From Sulfurovum indicum (GTDB lineage: Bacteria > Campylobacterota > Campylobacteria > Campylobacterales > Sulfurovaceae), in assembly GCF_014931715.1 (NCBI RefSeq), contig NZ_CP063164.1, forward strand, positions 248,001-312,000: DNA of 64,000 nt, read 5' to 3'. The position numbers were made by a program, and so were the translations under genes. Below the pieces are notes generated by a model. The model saw only the letters and a program-made list of their open reading frames with translations. It did not search any database and was not told where the DNA came from. Positions within the stretch are counted from its first letter, which is position 1, and the number at the start of each line of letters is the position of its first letter. Below are positions 63,384 to 64,000 of the stretch, piece by piece.

Positions 63384-63743
63384 AAGATTTCTCCAACTGT
63401 TTTTCTATCATTGTTTAAAGTTATTATTGTTACTTTAGTTGTATTAACTATTATTAATTAACTATCTATCGGTGTTTGTGGTACTTTGGACAATTATTTA
63501 TAGAAATAATAAATTCTTCATAAGTTTAGTATTTTTTCTTTGTTAGAAACTATTGTATCCAAAGTTTTACAAAAAATCTCTGTTGTGGTGAATACATTAT
63601 GAAATAAATCAGAAAGAAAACCTGATAATTGAATATATTGTAGTTTAATACATTTAAAGTTTGAAATATGTTATACTTTAAAAGGTAGTGAGGAGATTAC
63701 GAAACAGAGTGATTTGTTTATAAGCGATACAGAAGGATAGCAG
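63384..63743. other. AT-rich divergent spacer with prepilin promoter
   Basis: Very AT-rich; holds the promoters of the glycan operon (minus) and of the second prepilin (plus). TATACT at 63672-63677 is a good -10 candidate for the prepilin, with AGAAGGAT before its ATG. No ORF is supported. Confidence 0.5.
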
Positions 63744-64000
63744 ATGCGTAAGGGTTTCACAATGATTGAGTTAATCTTTGTAATTGTGATAGTAGGTATT
63801 TTGGCATTAATAGCGATTCCAAGACTTAATGCAAGCAGAGATGATGCAAAAGCAAGTGCAGAGCTTTTGAATTTGGCTATTAAAGTTAAAGATATATCCA
63901 CCTACTATATGGCTACAGGGGAAGGGGATGTAAATAGAAGCAGTGTAAATGTCAAGTGTTTTGACATTGCTTTAGTTGATATGAATGGAACATTAAGTAT
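63744..64000 (+). CDS. Type IV prepilin-like protein (cut by window end)
   Basis: N-terminal 85 residues: MRKG|FTMIELIFVIVIVGILALIAIPRLNASRDDAK has the class III prepilin cleavage site with Glu at +5. Shares FTMIELIFVIVI and the (A/S)(T/S)RDDAK block with the prepilin at 53050, so they are paralogues. The globular part continues beyond the window. Confidence 0.88.
   Translation, partial: MRKGFTMIELIFVIVIVGILALIAIPRLNASRDDAKASAELLNLAIKVKDISTYYMATGEGDVNRSSVNVKCFDIALVDMNGTLS

Overview
The window looks like a chromosomal segment of a Campylobacterota (epsilonproteobacterial) denitrifier, most like Sulfurovum or its relatives. The support is a clade II cytochrome-c-type nosZ with the Z-B-D-G-C1-C2-H-F-L-Y order known from Wolinella, an acpP-fabF-accA cluster, ATGA-overlapped operons and AT-rich spacers. 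It carries no rRNA, no CRISPR array and no recognisable transposase. One tRNA gene (Phe) is present.

Layout. 1-2.1 kb: two tandem paralogous outer-membrane porins (the first cut by the window edge). 2.3 kb: tRNA-Phe. 2.6-5.5 kb: murD and mraY, with a four-helix-bundle (IVS/Avd-like) gene set between them in a cassette of heptamer repeats and hairpins. 5.6-8.4 kb: gpmI, a small TerB-like gene, fabG. 8.6-12.1 kb: a two-component system, a YegS-like lipid kinase, exbB/exbD. 12.2-17.9 kb: small secreted proteins, a DUF2202 lipoprotein, a second two-component system with an outer-membrane protein, and tonB. 18-36.4 kb: an OprC/NosA-like copper receptor, the nos operon, and a downstream block rich in NosL-like proteins with an FtsX/LolD-type ABC transporter. 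36.5-39.6 kb: acpP, fabF, accA and a DedA protein. 39.7-52.9 kb: housekeeping genes (dbpA, argJ, a K+ channel, rpmB, rpe, trpF, a DnaQ-like exonuclease, ppk1, uvrB, zap-like genes). 53-64 kb: an AT-rich glycan operon flanked by two paralogous type IV prepilin genes.

How it fits together. ExbB/ExbD/TonB can energise the copper receptor. The imported copper would feed NosZ (CuA and CuZ) through several NosL-like copper chaperones and two ABC systems, and NosG/H/C1/C2 would carry electrons from menaquinol to NosZ. nosZ and nosB each have a perfect FNR-type palindrome at about -42. I also find an 11-bp-period direct repeat (TTAACAC-N4-TTAACAC or close variants) at six promoters here. In five of them it lies exactly 8 nt upstream of a -10 box, including the promoter of the two-component operon itself. 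This points to a previously unlinked copper/N2O regulon.

The most unusual non-coding signal is a dispersed family of heptamer-repeat/hairpin elements (at least seven copies, one inside the murD reading frame and one carrying the four-helix-bundle gene). Four copies end in a small hairpin that presents the Shine-Dalgarno sequence of the next gene. A second, MITE-like inverted-repeat family lies upstream of ppk1 and at the end of the dnaQ-like gene. Calls rest on reading motifs by eye; no database search was possible.
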